From positions 372,001-436,000 of the forward strand of contig NZ_JADMJO010000003.1 in the NCBI RefSeq assembly GCF_018780385.1: a DNA stretch of 64,000 nucleotides. Reading direction: 5' to 3'. This document shows, one piece after another, positions 53,584-63,034 of the stretch. Made by a program: the position numbers and the translations under genes. The notes under the pieces were generated by a model, which searched no databases, was not told where the DNA came from, and saw only the letters and a program-made list of their open reading frames with translations. The stretch is from Hydrogenophaga sp. (GTDB lineage Bacteria; Pseudomonadota; Gammaproteobacteria; Burkholderiales; Burkholderiaceae_C). How positions within the stretch are numbered: position 1 is the first letter of the stretch; every line of letters begins with the position of its first letter.

Positions 53584-54984
53584 TCACGCCTGCGGCAATG
53601 TCACCGTGACAGACAGCCCCGGCCTTGCATTGCGCACCGCAAATGTGCCGCCGTGGGCCTGCGCCACCAACCGGCACAGGTAGAGGCCCAGGCCCACACC
53701 GCCGGCGTTGCGCGTGCGGGCGGTGTCGGGCCGAAAGAATGCCTGGGCCAGATGCGGCAACTGATCGTCCGGCACGCCGGGGCCATGGTCGCGCACTTCC
53801 ACCTCGATGCCCTGCCCTGCTTCGCCCATGCGGCGGATGTGCAGTTCGGGCGGCAGCGGGGCGCCGGCGCTGTGGCGCAATGCGTTGTCGAGCAGGTTGC
53901 GCAGCAGCAACCGGATGCGGATGCGGTCCAGTGGCAAGGTGGGCAGGTGCGGCGCGGCGTGCAAGTGGATGTGGATGGCCGCGGGCTGGGTGCTGGCGAG
54001 TTCGTCAATCAGCTCGCGAGCGAGCACTGCCACGTCGGTGGGCTCCCGGTGCAAGGCCTTGTGGCGACCGGCCAGGCGCTCGCTTTCCAGTAGATCACTG
54101 ATGAGCCGGGCCATTTCCGCCAGATCGCGCAGCAGGGCATCGCGCTGCGGCGTGACGTCTGCGGTGTCGGGCAACAGTTCGGTGTTGAGGCGCGCGCGGG
54201 TGAGCGGGCTGCGCAGTTCGTGGCTGATGGCCAGCAGCAACGAGCGCTGGGCCTCCAGCATCTGGTGGATGTCGTGACCCATGGTGTTGATCGTGGCGGC
54301 GAGTTCACCCAGTTCGTCGGGTCCTTTGGGATGGCGCACCGGGATCGGTTGCCCGAACTCACCGGCGCCAAAACGCAGTGCGCCCTGGCGGATGTCGTCC
54401 AGCGGACGCAGCAGGCGGCGCACGTACAGAAATGCCAGCAGCGTGAGCAGCAGCAACACCGCAAGCGTGAAGCCAAACAGGCGCGGGCGGCGCTCGAACG
54501 CCGCTTCGTTCAAGCCGAATTCGAGGCGGTGCCCGTCGGCAGTGGTTCGTTGCAACAACTGCTGCCAGTCCTTGTCGTCGCCCCAGTCTTCAGGATCTCG
54601 GCCCTTCGCCCGGGGCGGTCCGTGCCGCCGCCAGTCCATCCGGGATTGCTCTGGATGGGAACGCCAGTTCACCACCGGGCCGGAGATGTCGATGGTGAGG
54701 GGAAGGCGCTGAATGATCGCCTGGGCGCGCTCGGTGCTGGGCGCACTGCCGGCGGGAGCAATGTCGGCGGCCAGTCGGTCCACGTAGTCCATGAGCAATG
54801 GGCGCGCCGCGTCGCGCCAGCCCACCGAAAACGCCTTCTGTGCACCGCCGATGAAAGCGAACGCGACGCCCAGCGCGAGCAACATGAACACCATCATCAA
54901 GCGCAGTTTCAGGGAACAACGCAGGGCGCTGAGCGCGCGGCGGAACCAGGGCTGACGCTGTGCGGCGGCGGCGGGGACTTTCAT
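53584..54984 (-). CDS. Sensor histidine kinase (CpxA/HAMP type)
   Basis: Inner-membrane kinase of 466 residues. TM1 lies near 29-50 (LMMVFMLLALGVAFAFIGG). A periplasmic sensor of about 120 residues, rich in WRRHGPPRAKGRD, follows. TM2 is near 172-190 (LFGFTLAVLLLLTLLAFLYV), with a HAMP linker after it. The phosphoacceptor His is in AISHELRSPLTRARLNTEL. The HATPase domain has LLRNLLDNALRHS (N-box), VEVRDHGPGVPDD (G1) and GGVGLGLYLCRLVAQAHGG (G2). Its start overlaps the response-regulator stop by 4 nt. With the upstream Spy-like gene this resembles the E. coli CpxP-CpxR-CpxA envelope-stress set. Confidence 0.92.
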   Translation of the reverse strand: MKVPAAAAQRQPWFRRALSALRCSLKLRLMMVFMLLALGVAFAFIGGAQKAFSVGWRDAARPLLMDYVDRLAADIAPAGSAPSTERAQAIIQRLPLTIDISGPVVNWRSHPEQSRMDWRRHGPPRAKGRDPEDWGDDKDWQQLLQRTTADGHRLEFGLNEAAFERRPRLFGFTLAVLLLLTLLAFLYVRRLLRPLDDIRQGALRFGAGEFGQPIPVRHPKGPDELGELAATINTMGHDIHQMLEAQRSLLLAISHELRSPLTRARLNTELLPDTADVTPQRDALLRDLAEMARLISDLLESERLAGRHKALHREPTDVAVLARELIDELASTQPAAIHIHLHAAPHLPTLPLDRIRIRLLLRNLLDNALRHSAGAPLPPELHIRRMGEAGQGIEVEVRDHGPGVPDDQLPHLAQAFFRPDTARTRNAGGVGLGLYLCRLVAQAHGGTFAVRNARPGLSVTVTLPQA

Positions 54985-55679
54985 GGCGTCAGCTTGCGCA
55001 GTGCCAGCGAGTAGCCGGCGTTGCGCAGGGTTTTGATGCAGTCCAGAGGCTCGAGCTTCTTGCGCAGGCGGCTCACCACGATGTCCACCGCACGGGTGTA
55101 GAGATCGGCTTCGTGCCCACGCAGCTGGTTCAGGATGTCGTCTCGGGTGAACACGCGACCGCTCTCGCGTGCCAGCAGGTGCAGCAGTTCGAACTCGGTG
55201 CCGGTGAGTTCCACCGCAATTCCCTGGCGCGTCACGCTGCGGCGCGCCGGGTCGATGGTGAGGCCCTCGAAGGCCAGCAAGTCCGGCGCCGGGGCGCCGC
55301 TGGCCGGCCCGTTGTGACCGTTTCGACGCCGCAGCATGGTCTGAATGTGCGCCACCAGTTCGCGCGGCTCGAAGGGCTTGGGCAGGTAGGCGTCGGCGCC
55401 AAGTTCGAGGCCAACCACGCGGTCCATCACGTCGCCGCGTGCGGTGAGCATCACGATGGGAATGTCGCTTTCCTTGCGGATGGTGCGACAGAGCTCGAAA
55501 CCGTCCATCTCGGGGAGCATCACATCGAGGATGGCCGCGTCGAACACGCCGCTGCGCAAACGCGCCAGACCCTCGCTGGGCTTGAGCGCATGGGTGAGTT
55601 CGAGCTCGAACCGCAGGAAGTACGTCGCCAGCGGTGGGCCGAGCTGTTCGTCGTCGTCAATCAACAATACGCGGTGCAT
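54981..55679 (-). CDS. OmpR-family response regulator (CpxR-like)
   Basis: DNA-binding regulator of 232 residues. The receiver domain contains the acidic pair in LIDDDE, the phosphorylatable Asp in AAILDVMLPEMDGFELC, and VMLTARGD and YLPKPFEPREL with the conserved Thr and Lys. The OmpR winged-helix effector (VELTGTEFELLHLLARESGRVFTRDDILNQLRGHEADLYTRAVDIVVSRLRKKLE) follows. It is coupled to the kinase gene. The pentameric repeat tract upstream of the operon is a candidate binding site. Confidence 0.93.
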   Translation of the reverse strand: MHRVLLIDDDEQLGPPLATYFLRFELELTHALKPSEGLARLRSGVFDAAILDVMLPEMDGFELCRTIRKESDIPIVMLTARGDVMDRVVGLELGADAYLPKPFEPRELVAHIQTMLRRRNGHNGPASGAPAPDLLAFEGLTIDPARRSVTRQGIAVELTGTEFELLHLLARESGRVFTRDDILNQLRGHEADLYTRAVDIVVSRLRKKLEPLDCIKTLRNAGYSLALRKLTP

Positions 55680-55688
55680 GAGGCATTG

Positions 55689-55982
55689 TCACATTGCGCT
55701 CAGCGCGCGGTGGCGCACGATGAGGCGGCGCAGACGTTGCTGCGCGCCGTTGTCCAACCCGTCGAAGCGGTCCGCCACCGAGAGGATGGCCGGCAGCGTG
55801 AGCACCGCCTCGTGGGGCTGACGCCGCGACAGGCTGGCCCACAGGCCGAGCGCGTGCTCGCGGTCGAAACGCGGACCCCAGACCAGGGCCAGCAACTCAT
55901 CGTGCGGGTCTTCCACGCCGGCCAGCAGCGCCGGACCGTGGTCGCGCAGCCGCTGGGCGATCGTTTGCAACGCGGGCGACAT
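55689..55982 (-). CDS. Small hypothetical protein between the Spy-like and response-regulator genes
   Basis: Ninety-seven-residue soluble protein, Leu/Arg-rich and probably all-helical (SPALQTIAQRLRDHGPALLAGVEDPHDELLALVWGPRFDREHALGLWASL). It has no signal peptide and no family I recognise. The ATG at 55982 lies 15 nt after the Spy-like stop; a TTG at 56015 would overlap that gene. The repeated pattern FDREHALGL is reminiscent of the FDRARALSL segment in the Spy-like neighbour, so both may share a heavy-metal-sensor/Spy-type helical fragment. It is co-transcribed with the two-component system and could modulate it. Confidence 0.6.
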   Translation of the reverse strand: MSPALQTIAQRLRDHGPALLAGVEDPHDELLALVWGPRFDREHALGLWASLSRRQPHEAVLTLPAILSVADRFDGLDNGAQQRLRRLIVRHRALSAM

Positions 55983-55996
55983 GGCGCTCACCCGGT

Positions 55997-56467
55997 TCAA
56001 CCGCGCGAGAACCAACCCTTGCGCTTCTGCATGCGCTCGCGCACCTCGGCCTGCTGCGTCGGGTTGAGGCTGTCGTAGAAATCGGCCATGGCGTTGATCA
56101 CCTCGGGGCTGCTCACCTGCACCACGCGGGTTTTCTCATCCAGCAGGCTCAGGGCGCGTGCGCGGTCGAACTTGTCACCCGCCACGAGCGCGCGCACCTC
56201 GGCGCGCGGGTCGGTGGTCTGGCCGATGAAAGCGGTGCGCTGGGCCTGCAGTTTGTCGGCCAGTACGCCGAGCTTCTGCTGCTGCTCGGCGTTGAGGTCA
56301 AGCTTCTTGGTCACGCGCTCGATGACCTTGCCGCGCATTTCCGTCATGCGCTCGGCGCTCATCGGGCCGCGTTCGTGGTGACCTTGCGTGCCGCAGGCGG
56401 TGAGGCCGCCCACAGCAATGGTGACGCCGGTCAGGGCAATGAGGGAGCGTTTGATCCAGGGTTTCAT
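55997..56467 (-). CDS. Spy/CpxP-like periplasmic lipoprotein
   Basis: Helical protein of 156 residues. A signal ending in the lipobox GLTAC makes it a lipoprotein. The mature part is Spy/CpxP-like: KVIERVTKKLDLNAEQQQKLGVLADKLQAQRTAF, then a second helix pair with FDRARALSLLDEKTR and an LNPTQQAEVRERMQKR end. The LTxxQ motifs of Spy/CpxP appear as LNAEQQ and LNPTQQ. CpxP-type proteins inhibit the sensor kinase and act as ATP-independent chaperones. AAGGA precedes the ATG at 56467. It is the first gene of the operon with the small ORF, response regulator and kinase. Confidence 0.87.
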   Translation of the reverse strand: MKPWIKRSLIALTGVTIAVGGLTACGTQGHHERGPMSAERMTEMRGKVIERVTKKLDLNAEQQQKLGVLADKLQAQRTAFIGQTTDPRAEVRALVAGDKFDRARALSLLDEKTRVVQVSSPEVINAMADFYDSLNPTQQAEVRERMQKRKGWFSRG

Positions 56468-56544
56468 GACGGGGTCCTTTTGGAGGATGGGTTGAACATG
56501 ACCGTGATGGTGCCGGCCTGCTCCCCTCCCGTCGTCTCGCGGCG

Positions 56545-56569
56545 GTTTCGGTTTGTTTCGTTTCATTTC
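56545..56569 (-). promoter_or_regulatory. Pentameric repeat tract upstream of the Spy-like operon (candidate regulator site)
   Basis: Tandem GAAAC-type pentamers on the minus strand (plus strand GTTTC at 56545, 56555 and 56560, then ATTTC at 56565), about 80 nt upstream of the Spy-like start. CpxR-type regulators bind paired GTAAA pentamers, so this could be the analogous site for the response regulator encoded in the operon. Confidence 0.35.
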
Positions 56570-56627
56570 AGACGGGGCCACTGCACAATCCGACCACCAC
56601 GCCCCCCCGGCGCAGCGGAGCCCCTAC

Positions 56628-57062
56628 ATGCATGCCCCCTTGCTGAAAAGTCTGTTCATCCTGGGCCTGACGAGCCACTGCCTGCTGTCGTTGGCCACAG
56701 CCACTGGCACCAAAACCGAAGCAGTCGATTGCTCTCAGGTGCCACAGACGCAGTCGACGCTCAACGCCTGCGCCTACCAGGACTTCGAGAACGCCACCGC
56801 CGCCTACAGCGCGACCTACAGGACGCTCTCGCAGAGCGTGGGCAACAAGCAGCGCCAGTTGTTGCGCCAGGTGCAGACGGAGTGGATCCAGTACCGTGTG
56901 AAAGCCTGTGAATTCGAGAAAAGCGGCGTCGAAGGCGGCAGCGCCGCGCCGATGATCACCTGGCAGTGCCAGGCGCGCATGACACGCGAGCGCACCGCTG
57001 AACTGCAGCGGTTTCTGGACTGCAAGGAAGGCGACTTGAGCTGCGTGCGCCAGCCCAAATGA
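56628..57062 (+). CDS. LprI/DUF1311-family exported protein (lysozyme-inhibitor-like)
   Basis: Protein of 144 residues with a signal peptide (LLKSLFILGLTSHCLLSLATA). The mature part fits the LprI/DUF1311 family: VDCSQVPQTQSTLNACAYQDFENATAAYSATYRTL, then LLRQVQTEWIQYRVKACEFEKSG and CQARMTRERTAELQRFL with conserved Cys pairs and Trp. Mycobacterial LprI inhibits lysozyme, and a similar periplasmic protective role is plausible but not shown. The ATG at 56628 with CGGAG upstream is preferred to the longer in-frame start. It is divergent from the Spy-like operon. Confidence 0.82.
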   Translation: MHAPLLKSLFILGLTSHCLLSLATATGTKTEAVDCSQVPQTQSTLNACAYQDFENATAAYSATYRTLSQSVGNKQRQLLRQVQTEWIQYRVKACEFEKSGVEGGSAAPMITWQCQARMTRERTAELQRFLDCKEGDLSCVRQPK

Positions 57063-57066
57063 GCCT

Positions 57067-58062
57067 TCAATACGCTTCCGTATCGACTTCCCGGTTGGCC
57101 TGCTCGTTGTAGCGGTTGCCGCGCACGGTCTGCTGGTTGATCAGCGCTTCCAGCTTCGCCATCGTGGCTGCATCCAGCTTCACGTCCGCCGCGCCCAGGT
57201 TGTCGCGCAGATGGTCTTCGCGCGCCGTGCCTGGAATCGGCAGGATGTCGTTGCCCAGGTGCAGCAGCCAGGCGATGGCCAGTTGGGCCGGACTGCAACC
57301 CACGTCCCGCGCGATGGCCTGGAACGGCGCCAGCAGCTTCAGGTTGATCGAGTAGTTGTCAGCGGAAAAACGGGGCATGCTGCGGCGGATGTCCTTGGCG
57401 TCCAGTGTGCCCACATCGATCTCGCCGCAGAGGAAGCCGCGCGCCACCGGACTGAAGGCCACAAAGGCCACGCCCAGTTCGCGGCAAGCCTCAAGCACTG
57501 CGATCTCGGGATTGCGCGTCCACAGCGAGTACTCGGTCTGCAGCGCGGTGATCGGGTGCACCGCGTGTGCCTTGCGCAGTGTGGTGGCGGACACTTCACT
57601 CAAACCGATGGTCTGGATCTTGCCCGCGCGCACCAGATCGCTGAGCGCGCCCACGCTCTCCTCGATAGCAACCTGCTTGTCCCAGCGGTGCAGGTAGTAG
57701 AGATCGATCACGTCGGTCTTCAGGCGACGCAGGCTGTCTTCGCAGTTCGTGCGGATGGACTCTGGCCGACCGTCGATCACGCGCTTGATGCCGTCGTCGA
57801 ACTGCACGCCGGCCATGCCGCCCTTGCTGGCCAGCGTGAAGCGGCTGCGGTGCCGGGCGAGCACGTTGCCCACATGGGTCTCGCTGGCGCCAAAACCATA
57901 CAGTGCCGCGGTGTCGAAATGGGTCACGCCCTGGTCCAGCGCGGAGAGCAGCACCCGCTCGGCCTGCTCCTTCGACACGGCAGCACCATAGGCGTGGCAG
58001 ATGTTCATGCAGCCCAGGCCGAGGGCCGAGACCTTGAAGGGACCGAGTTGGCGTTGTTGCAT
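57067..58062 (-). CDS. Aldo/keto reductase at the end of the protocatechuate operon
   Basis: NADPH-dependent oxidoreductase of 331 residues, AKR superfamily. The catalytic tetrad is visible as Asp and Tyr in THFDTAALYGFGASE, Lys in LASKGGMAG and His in DLYYLHRWDK. The NADPH site is IPIPGTAREDHLRDNLGA. It is the last gene in the block, with 4 nt between its start and the ligC stop. It could reduce an aldehyde intermediate or remove a dead-end product, but no AKR step exists in the textbook pathway. Its role is thus unknown. Confidence 0.88.
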   Translation of the reverse strand: MQQRQLGPFKVSALGLGCMNICHAYGAAVSKEQAERVLLSALDQGVTHFDTAALYGFGASETHVGNVLARHRSRFTLASKGGMAGVQFDDGIKRVIDGRPESIRTNCEDSLRRLKTDVIDLYYLHRWDKQVAIEESVGALSDLVRAGKIQTIGLSEVSATTLRKAHAVHPITALQTEYSLWTRNPEIAVLEACRELGVAFVAFSPVARGFLCGEIDVGTLDAKDIRRSMPRFSADNYSINLKLLAPFQAIARDVGCSPAQLAIAWLLHLGNDILPIPGTAREDHLRDNLGAADVKLDAATMAKLEALINQQTVRGNRYNEQANREVDTEAY

Positions 58063-58066
58063 GGAT

Positions 58067-59029
58067 TCAGCCGTTGGCGTTCAACTGCTGTTCAAGTTTG
58101 TGAAGGACTTCGTAGCAGGCGAACACCTTGGCCACGCTCGAATTGGGCTCACGGCCCTCTTTGATCGCAGCGAAAAACTCGCGGTCCTGCAGCTCAATGC
58201 CGTTCATGCTCACCGCCACCGTCGACACGTCGATCTTTTCTTCCTTGCCGGTGAACAGGTCGTCGTAGCGCGCGAGGTAAGTCGCGGTGTCACCGATGTA
58301 CCGGAAGTAGGTGCCGAGCGGACCGTCGTTGTTGAAGCTCAGGCTCAACGTGCAGATCGCGCCGTTGGCCGCCTTGAGCTGGATGCTCATGTCCATGGCG
58401 ATACCGAGCGCCGGGTGGATCGGGCCCTGGATGGCGTTGGCCTGCACGATCGGGCTGCCGCACTGGTAGGCGAACAAATCGACCGTGTGCGCGGCGTGGT
58501 GCCACAGCAGGTGGTCGGTCCAGCTGCGCGCCTGGCCCAGCGCGTTGGTGTTGGTGCGGCGGAAGAAATAGGTCTGCACATCCATCTGCTGGATGTTGAA
58601 CCGGCCGGCCGTGATCTCGTTGTGCACGTACTGGTGGCTGGGGTTGAAGCGGCGCGTGTGGCCACACATGGCCACCAGCCCGGTCTTCTTCTGCTCTTCC
58701 ACCACGGCCCGCGCGCCTGCCAGGCTGTCGGCCAGCGGAATTTCCACCTGCACGTGCTTGCCCGCCCTGAGGCAGGCCAGGGTCTGCTCGGCGTGCATCT
58801 GCGTGGGCGTGCAGAGGATGACGGCGTCCAGCTCCTTGAGCGCGAGCGATTCGGACAGCTCGGTGGTAACGTGGCCGATGCCGTATTTGGCCGCCACTTC
58901 CTTCGTCTTGTCGAGGTCGCGGCTGATCAACGAGATCACTTCCACGCCGTCGATGTTCTTGATGCCGTCCAGGTGCTTGATGCCGAAGGCGCCGGCACCC
59001 GCGAGGGCGACTTTGATGGTTTTGCTCAT
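58067..59029 (-). CDS. ligC: 4-carboxy-2-hydroxymuconate-6-semialdehyde dehydrogenase (LigC/PmdC)
   Basis: Gfo/Idh/MocA-family NADP enzyme of 320 residues. The Rossmann fingerprint is VALAGAGAFGIKHLDGI, and the conserved EIPLADS (variant of EKP) follows. It oxidises the ring-opening product of protocatechuate to 2-pyrone-4,6-dicarboxylate. The one-base gap to ligB places it in the pmdABC order of Comamonas. HVQVEIPLADSLAGARAVVEEQKKTGLVAMCGHTRRFNPSHQYV matches LigC as I recall it, so the assignment over other Gfo/Idh proteins is strong. Confidence 0.93.
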   Translation of the reverse strand: MSKTIKVALAGAGAFGIKHLDGIKNIDGVEVISLISRDLDKTKEVAAKYGIGHVTTELSESLALKELDAVILCTPTQMHAEQTLACLRAGKHVQVEIPLADSLAGARAVVEEQKKTGLVAMCGHTRRFNPSHQYVHNEITAGRFNIQQMDVQTYFFRRTNTNALGQARSWTDHLLWHHAAHTVDLFAYQCGSPIVQANAIQGPIHPALGIAMDMSIQLKAANGAICTLSLSFNNDGPLGTYFRYIGDTATYLARYDDLFTGKEEKIDVSTVAVSMNGIELQDREFFAAIKEGREPNSSVAKVFACYEVLHKLEQQLNANG

Positions 59030-59030
59030 G

Positions 59031-60339
<1,309 letters not shown>

Positions 60340-60349
60340 TGCGCGCTCC

Positions 60350-62017
60350 TTAACGGCTGCATTCAAAACTGGCGGCCGCGGCCGCGTCGCCACCCTTGTA
60401 GCGCGGCCACAGCGGCCACTCGCACAACGGACGGGCACGGGTCACGGCAAACGGGGGCTTGGCGGACTGTTCGACGAGTTGCAGGCCGGCGGGGGAACGA
60501 CCTTGTTCGACCCAGGCCACCAGAGCACCCAGAAAATCGGCATTGGCCGGGCCGCCGGTGCCGACATGGTCCACCCCTGGCGCCGTGTACAAGCGCGCAA
60601 AGCCGGCCGTGCGATCGACGCCCAGGCGGCGCTGCACCGATTCGAAGTACTGGATGCCGGCGTACGGGCTTTGCGCGTAGTCGCCCATGTTCTCCAACAG
60701 GATCAGCTTGCCGCCACGTGCAGCAAAGGCCGACAGGTCGGGGTTGGTGCTGTCCATCAGCGCGGAGACTTCGCGGATCCGCGTCAGGTGGTCCTGCGGC
60801 CGGTAGGTCTTCAGGTCGGCGTTGGGGTTCTTCGCGTAGAAGTACTGGATGGCGCCGCCACCGTAGAGCCAGGCGATGCCGTTGGTGGGCACCGCCGGGA
60901 AGGCCGGTGCAGCCGTGCCGGTCCACCAGGACTGCCAGCCGCCGGTTGGGCCGGAGGATGCCAGGCCCTCGCCGCTGGGGCCGCGGCCAGGGTACTCGCG
61001 CAAGCCGTTGGCCAGGCCCACGTCGAGCTGCAGCGGGCTGTGCAACGTGCGCACGGCGTTCACCTGCGGCGGGGTCAGGCACTCCGGTGTGTCGGCACCC
61101 GCGCATTGCAGGCGACCCATGTCAAAACGCTGCCGGCAGCCCACGGGGTCGGACACCAACTGGTCTGCCAGACCGTCGGCGGCGTCGCAGGCGGCCAGCA
61201 CGGCGCGGTGCACCAGCTGCACCTTGGCGGGTGGAATCCAGCCGTCGCCCACCAGGGCCAGGCCGTCGCGCAGGCCGGCGTGTTGCAGCCCGGTCCAATG
61301 CAGCACGGGCACGCGGCTGAAGATGCCGTCGAAATCGGTCGGGTAGCGCTGCGCCATCGTCACGCCTTCGCGGCCGCCTTCGGAGCTGCCTGCAAAGTAC
61401 AGCTTGTCGGGCTGGCGGCCGTAGGCACGCTGCATCAGCACCACCGACACATCGCGCACCTTCTTGTAGGAAGCGTGGGCGAAATTGACCAGCGCTTCGT
61501 CGTTGAGCGCAAAGGCCTGGGGCGGCACACCGGGCTGGTTCTGGTGGCCGGAGTCGGTGCCCACGGTCACGAAACCCTGGGCCAACGGCGCCGGCTGCTC
61601 GAAGCGGGCGGCGGGCAGCAAGCCCACACCGGTGATCAACACGCCGTTGAAACCACCGCCGCCGTACTGCAGGGAGCGGCCGTTCCACTGCGTGGGCAGG
61701 TTGACCTGAAACTGGATGGCCGGCGCCGCCGGGTCCAGCGGTGCGATGCGGCCCAGCACCTGGCAGTGCTCGGGCGTGGCCGGCGTGATGGTGGCTGCGG
61801 GCGTGGGGCCGCGCTCGGCCACCGCCAGCGGCGCGGCGGGCATCAGCTTGGCCGAGGTGATGGTGGCTCCACCCGTGGCCAGGCCGATGGCCGCGGCGGC
61901 CACAGGACCGGTCAGCGCGGCGCAGCCGGCGGCTGCGTTGTCGGGGCGCAGCGGTGCCTGGCTGCAACCAGCGACTGCGGCGGCGGCTGCGAGCAGCAGC
62001 AGGGTGGTTGTGTTCAT
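60350..62017 (-). CDS. Tannase/feruloyl-esterase (MHETase)-family lipoprotein, variant lacking the catalytic Cys pair
   Basis: Exported protein of 555 residues. The lipobox AAVAGC makes it a periplasmic or surface lipoprotein. The alpha/beta hydrolase core shows the nucleophile Ser212 in GSSEGGREG, the acid Asp446 in MGDYAQSP and His484 in VDHVGTGG, with a large lid between. In classical tannases, feruloyl esterases and MHETase the residues before Ser and after His are cysteines forming a disulfide. Here they are Ser211 and Val485. It overlaps the ligI stop by 4 nt and precedes ligA by 10 nt. It probably hydrolyses an ester of protocatechuate, gallate or a related aromatic acid to feed the pathway; the substrate is inferred. 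Confidence 0.85.
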   Translation of the reverse strand: MNTTTLLLLAAAAAVAGCSQAPLRPDNAAAGCAALTGPVAAAAIGLATGGATITSAKLMPAAPLAVAERGPTPAATITPATPEHCQVLGRIAPLDPAAPAIQFQVNLPTQWNGRSLQYGGGGFNGVLITGVGLLPAARFEQPAPLAQGFVTVGTDSGHQNQPGVPPQAFALNDEALVNFAHASYKKVRDVSVVLMQRAYGRQPDKLYFAGSSEGGREGVTMAQRYPTDFDGIFSRVPVLHWTGLQHAGLRDGLALVGDGWIPPAKVQLVHRAVLAACDAADGLADQLVSDPVGCRQRFDMGRLQCAGADTPECLTPPQVNAVRTLHSPLQLDVGLANGLREYPGRGPSGEGLASSGPTGGWQSWWTGTAAPAFPAVPTNGIAWLYGGGAIQYFYAKNPNADLKTYRPQDHLTRIREVSALMDSTNPDLSAFAARGGKLILLENMGDYAQSPYAGIQYFESVQRRLGVDRTAGFARLYTAPGVDHVGTGGPANADFLGALVAWVEQGRSPAGLQLVEQSAKPPFAVTRARPLCEWPLWPRYKGGDAAAAASFECSR

Positions 62018-62931
62018 GCTGTCTCCTCGGGCCAATACAAACGCATGGGGTTGGTCACCAGCAGCTTCTTCTGCACTTCGGCCGTCGGCGCAATCTGCGG
62101 AATGAAGTCCACCAGCAGGCCGTCGTCGGGCATGTGGTCCTTCAGGTTGGGGTGCGGCCAGTCGGTGCCCCAGAGCACGCGGTCGGGGAACTCGTCCACC
62201 ACACGGCGCGCGAACGGCACCACGTCCTGGTACGCGGCCTGCTCACCGTTCAAGGCCTTGGGGCCGGTGACGCTCAAGCGCTCGGGGCAGCTCACCTTGC
62301 TCCACACATTGGGGTGCTGGCGCATGAATTTGAGGAACAGCTCGAACTCGGGGCCGTCGACCGGTTTGCTCACATCAGGCCGGCCCATGTGGTCCACCAC
62401 CACGGTGGTCGGCAGCGCCGTGAAGAAGTCCCACAGCTCGGGCAGGTCCACCGCCTCGAAATAGATGACCACGTGCCAACCCAGCTTCTGGATGCGCGCG
62501 GCAATTTCCATCAGTTCGTCCTTGGGCGTGAAGTCCACCAGGCGCTTGACGAAGTTGAAGCGCACGCCACGCACACCGGCGGCATGCAGGGCCTGCAGCT
62601 CGTCGTCGGTGACGCTGCGCTTGACGGTGGCCACACCGCGCGCCTTGCCGTCGCTGTGCACCAGCGCATCGACCAGGGCCCGGTTGTCGGCGCCATGGCA
62701 AGTGGCCTGCACCACCACGTTGCGCGCGAAGCCGAGATGGTCGCGCAGTGCAAACAGCTGCGCCTTGCTCGCGTCGCAGGGCGTGTACTTGCGCTCCGGG
62801 GCGTAGGGAAATTCGGCGCCGGGGCCGAACACGTGGCAGTGCGCGTCCACGCTGCCAGCAGGCAGTTGGAAGCGCGGCTTGCTCGGGCCCGCGTACCAGT
62901 CGAGCCAGCCAGGGGATTTTTCGAAATTCAT
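62014..62931 (-). CDS. ligI: 2-pyrone-4,6-dicarboxylate hydrolase (LigI/PmdD)
   Basis: Amidohydrolase-fold lactonase of 305 residues that opens 2-pyrone-4,6-dicarboxylate to 4-oxalomesaconate. The motif SVDAHCHVFGP opens the barrel. NVVVQATCHGADNRALVDAL, VDHMGRP and the catalytic Asp in LWGTDWPHPN follow, all as in LigI, which works without a tightly bound metal. It starts 103 nt downstream of the ligK stop, past a dispersed palindrome, and its stop overlaps the esterase start. It is the step between LigC and LigJ. Confidence 0.93.
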   Translation of the reverse strand: MNFEKSPGWLDWYAGPSKPRFQLPAGSVDAHCHVFGPGAEFPYAPERKYTPCDASKAQLFALRDHLGFARNVVVQATCHGADNRALVDALVHSDGKARGVATVKRSVTDDELQALHAAGVRGVRFNFVKRLVDFTPKDELMEIAARIQKLGWHVVIYFEAVDLPELWDFFTALPTTVVVDHMGRPDVSKPVDGPEFELFLKFMRQHPNVWSKVSCPERLSVTGPKALNGEQAAYQDVVPFARRVVDEFPDRVLWGTDWPHPNLKDHMPDDGLLVDFIPQIAPTAEVQKKLLVTNPMRLYWPEETA

Positions 62932-62950
62932 GGGTGAGTTCTCTACAAAG

Positions 62951-63023
62951 CCCGTTCACCCTGAGCTTGTCGAAGGGTTCACCAACATGTGGGTGAGGGC
63001 TTCGACAGGCTCAGCCCGAACGG
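62951..63023. repeat. Imperfect inverted repeat of dispersed palindromic type between ligK and ligI
   Basis: Arms containing CCCTGAGCTTGTCGAAGG (within 62951-62976) and the near-complement CTTCGACAGGCTCAG with CCCGAACGG (62999-63023) can fold on each other over a CACC...GGTG core. This GAGC(T/C)TGTCGAAG motif is common in intergenic spacers of many proteobacteria. It has no long T-run, so it is a dispersed element rather than a simple terminator. It splits an otherwise tight operon. Confidence 0.7.
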
Positions 63024-63034
63024 AGGTGGTTGGG

